A stretch of DNA of 13,038 nt from an uncultured Alistipes sp. (lineage in GTDB: Bacteria; Bacteroidota; Bacteroidia; Bacteroidales; UBA932): positions 1 to 13,038 of the forward strand of contig UQUJ01000078.1 of assembly GCA_900544195.1 (NCBI GenBank), written 5' to 3'. The notes under the pieces were generated by a model. That model saw only the letters and a program-made list of their open reading frames with translations. It was not told where the DNA came from and made no database searches. The position numbers and the translations under genes are program-made. Positions 12,557 to 13,038 of this stretch are shown in pieces. Positions within the stretch are counted from its first letter, which is position 1, and every line of letters begins with the position of its first letter.

Positions 12557-12895
12557 ATGGGTTTTGTGACCGTCAAGGTTGCAAAACGATGGGAACGGAT
12601 ATTGGGATTGGCTGATATTCGAGATTTGAGTGTTGGACTGTTGCAATTGTCGGGAACGGTTATCGGCTATGTAGGTGTCTGTGGCGCTGTTCGCTGCTCC
12701 TTACGCAATGAAGAAACCTGTAATGTGGAACAAGCATCTTGGCTGCATGGCCTTCGGGTGACTATGGCCGTTCCTGCCAATTACAAGACGATAGCGATGA
12801 ACAGTGCGCGTGTTCTATGGGTGCTGCCCTCTCCTAAGTGTGCGGACATATTCATGATTCCTATGAATGTCTGTTTTCCATTAAGGTTTTATTAG
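12557..12895 (+). CDS. doubtful hypothetical ORF between the direct repeats
   Basis: A 112-residue frame with no domain I recognise, no promoter or ribosome-binding site, and an amino-acid makeup (many Cys, Val and Arg) not typical of the neighbouring genes. It fills much of the space between the two structured repeats, so it may be cargo or a remnant of a repeated element rather than a gene. The opposite strand of this stretch is interrupted by stops. Confidence 0.15.
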   Translation: MGFVTVKVAKRWERILGLADIRDLSVGLLQLSGTVIGYVGVCGAVRCSLRNEETCNVEQASWLHGLRVTMAVPANYKTIAMNSARVLWVLPSPKCADIFMIPMNVCFPLRFY

Positions 12896-12912
12896 GGTTT
12901 TGCGGAAACTTG

Positions 12913-13038
12913 GAAGCTGTTTTGAATTGTTTGTTTGAAGATTTTTTCACCTCAAAGAACATTTCAGACAAGGAGTCCACTTGAAAGTCTTTTTTTTGAA
13001 AAATATGTGCCACACAGGTACTTCCAACGGGGGTAAAA
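12913..13038 (+). repeat. structured intergenic repeat, copy 2 (cut by window end)
   Basis: Direct copy of 12153 onward, offset 760 bp. The first hairpin is kept: its left arm is TGTTTGAA, so one C-G pair becomes U-G and the fold survives. Divergence rises after about 80 bp, and the element is truncated by the window edge. Confidence 0.75.

Overview
The window looks like chromosomal DNA from a member of the Bacteroidales with roughly balanced GC content. The main evidence is repeated TAnnTTTG -7 boxes, the Bacteroidetes sigma-ABfr promoter signature, ahead of several genes. Ribosome-binding sites are scarce, and the proteins resemble Bacteroidales versions. The genus cannot be fixed from sequence reading alone. 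Nearly all genes are housekeeping or accessory-metabolic; there is no phage, plasmid, CRISPR or recognisable defence locus.

Layout, left to right. 1-344 holds two minisatellites, with 46-bp and 25-bp units. 385-2049 (+) is a phosphoglucomutase/phosphomannomutase, followed by a REP-like half-site. 2197-2943 (+) is a GNAT acetyltransferase with an abnormal acetyl-CoA loop. 2980-3142 holds a 108-bp MITE-like element between 23-bp direct repeats. 3305-3377 (-) is tRNA-Thr(CGU) with an elaborate trailer/terminator. 3438-4952 (+) is a BaiN/HI0933-type flavoprotein, divergent from the tRNA. 5122-5230 is the second, inverted MITE-like copy. 5296-6981 (-) is MnmA, enlarged by a big in-frame low-complexity insert carrying REP-like palindromes. 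It diverges from 7192-7674 (+), cytidine deaminase, and their promoters interleave. 7688-7793 (+) is the SRP RNA, whose promoter starts inside the deaminase gene. 7947-10556 (-) is a UvrD/PcrA helicase with a Gly-rich repeat linker. 10826-11941 (+) is a lipoprotein beta-propeller of the lactonase family. 11942-13038 has no convincing gene but carries two direct copies of a structured repeat about 760 bp apart.

The genes do not form one pathway. They are mostly single units with their own promoters: sugar-phosphate interconversion, tRNA supply and thiolation, pyrimidine salvage, protein targeting and DNA repair.

The most striking signal is not a gene. The octamer TGAATATG / CATATTCA and its core GAATAT / ATATTC occur far more often than composition predicts, on both strands and in nearly all codon phases, and are absent from the block around the lactonase-like gene. 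The second is the palindromic-repeat-derived expansion inside MnmA. Counts were made by eye and need a computed check.
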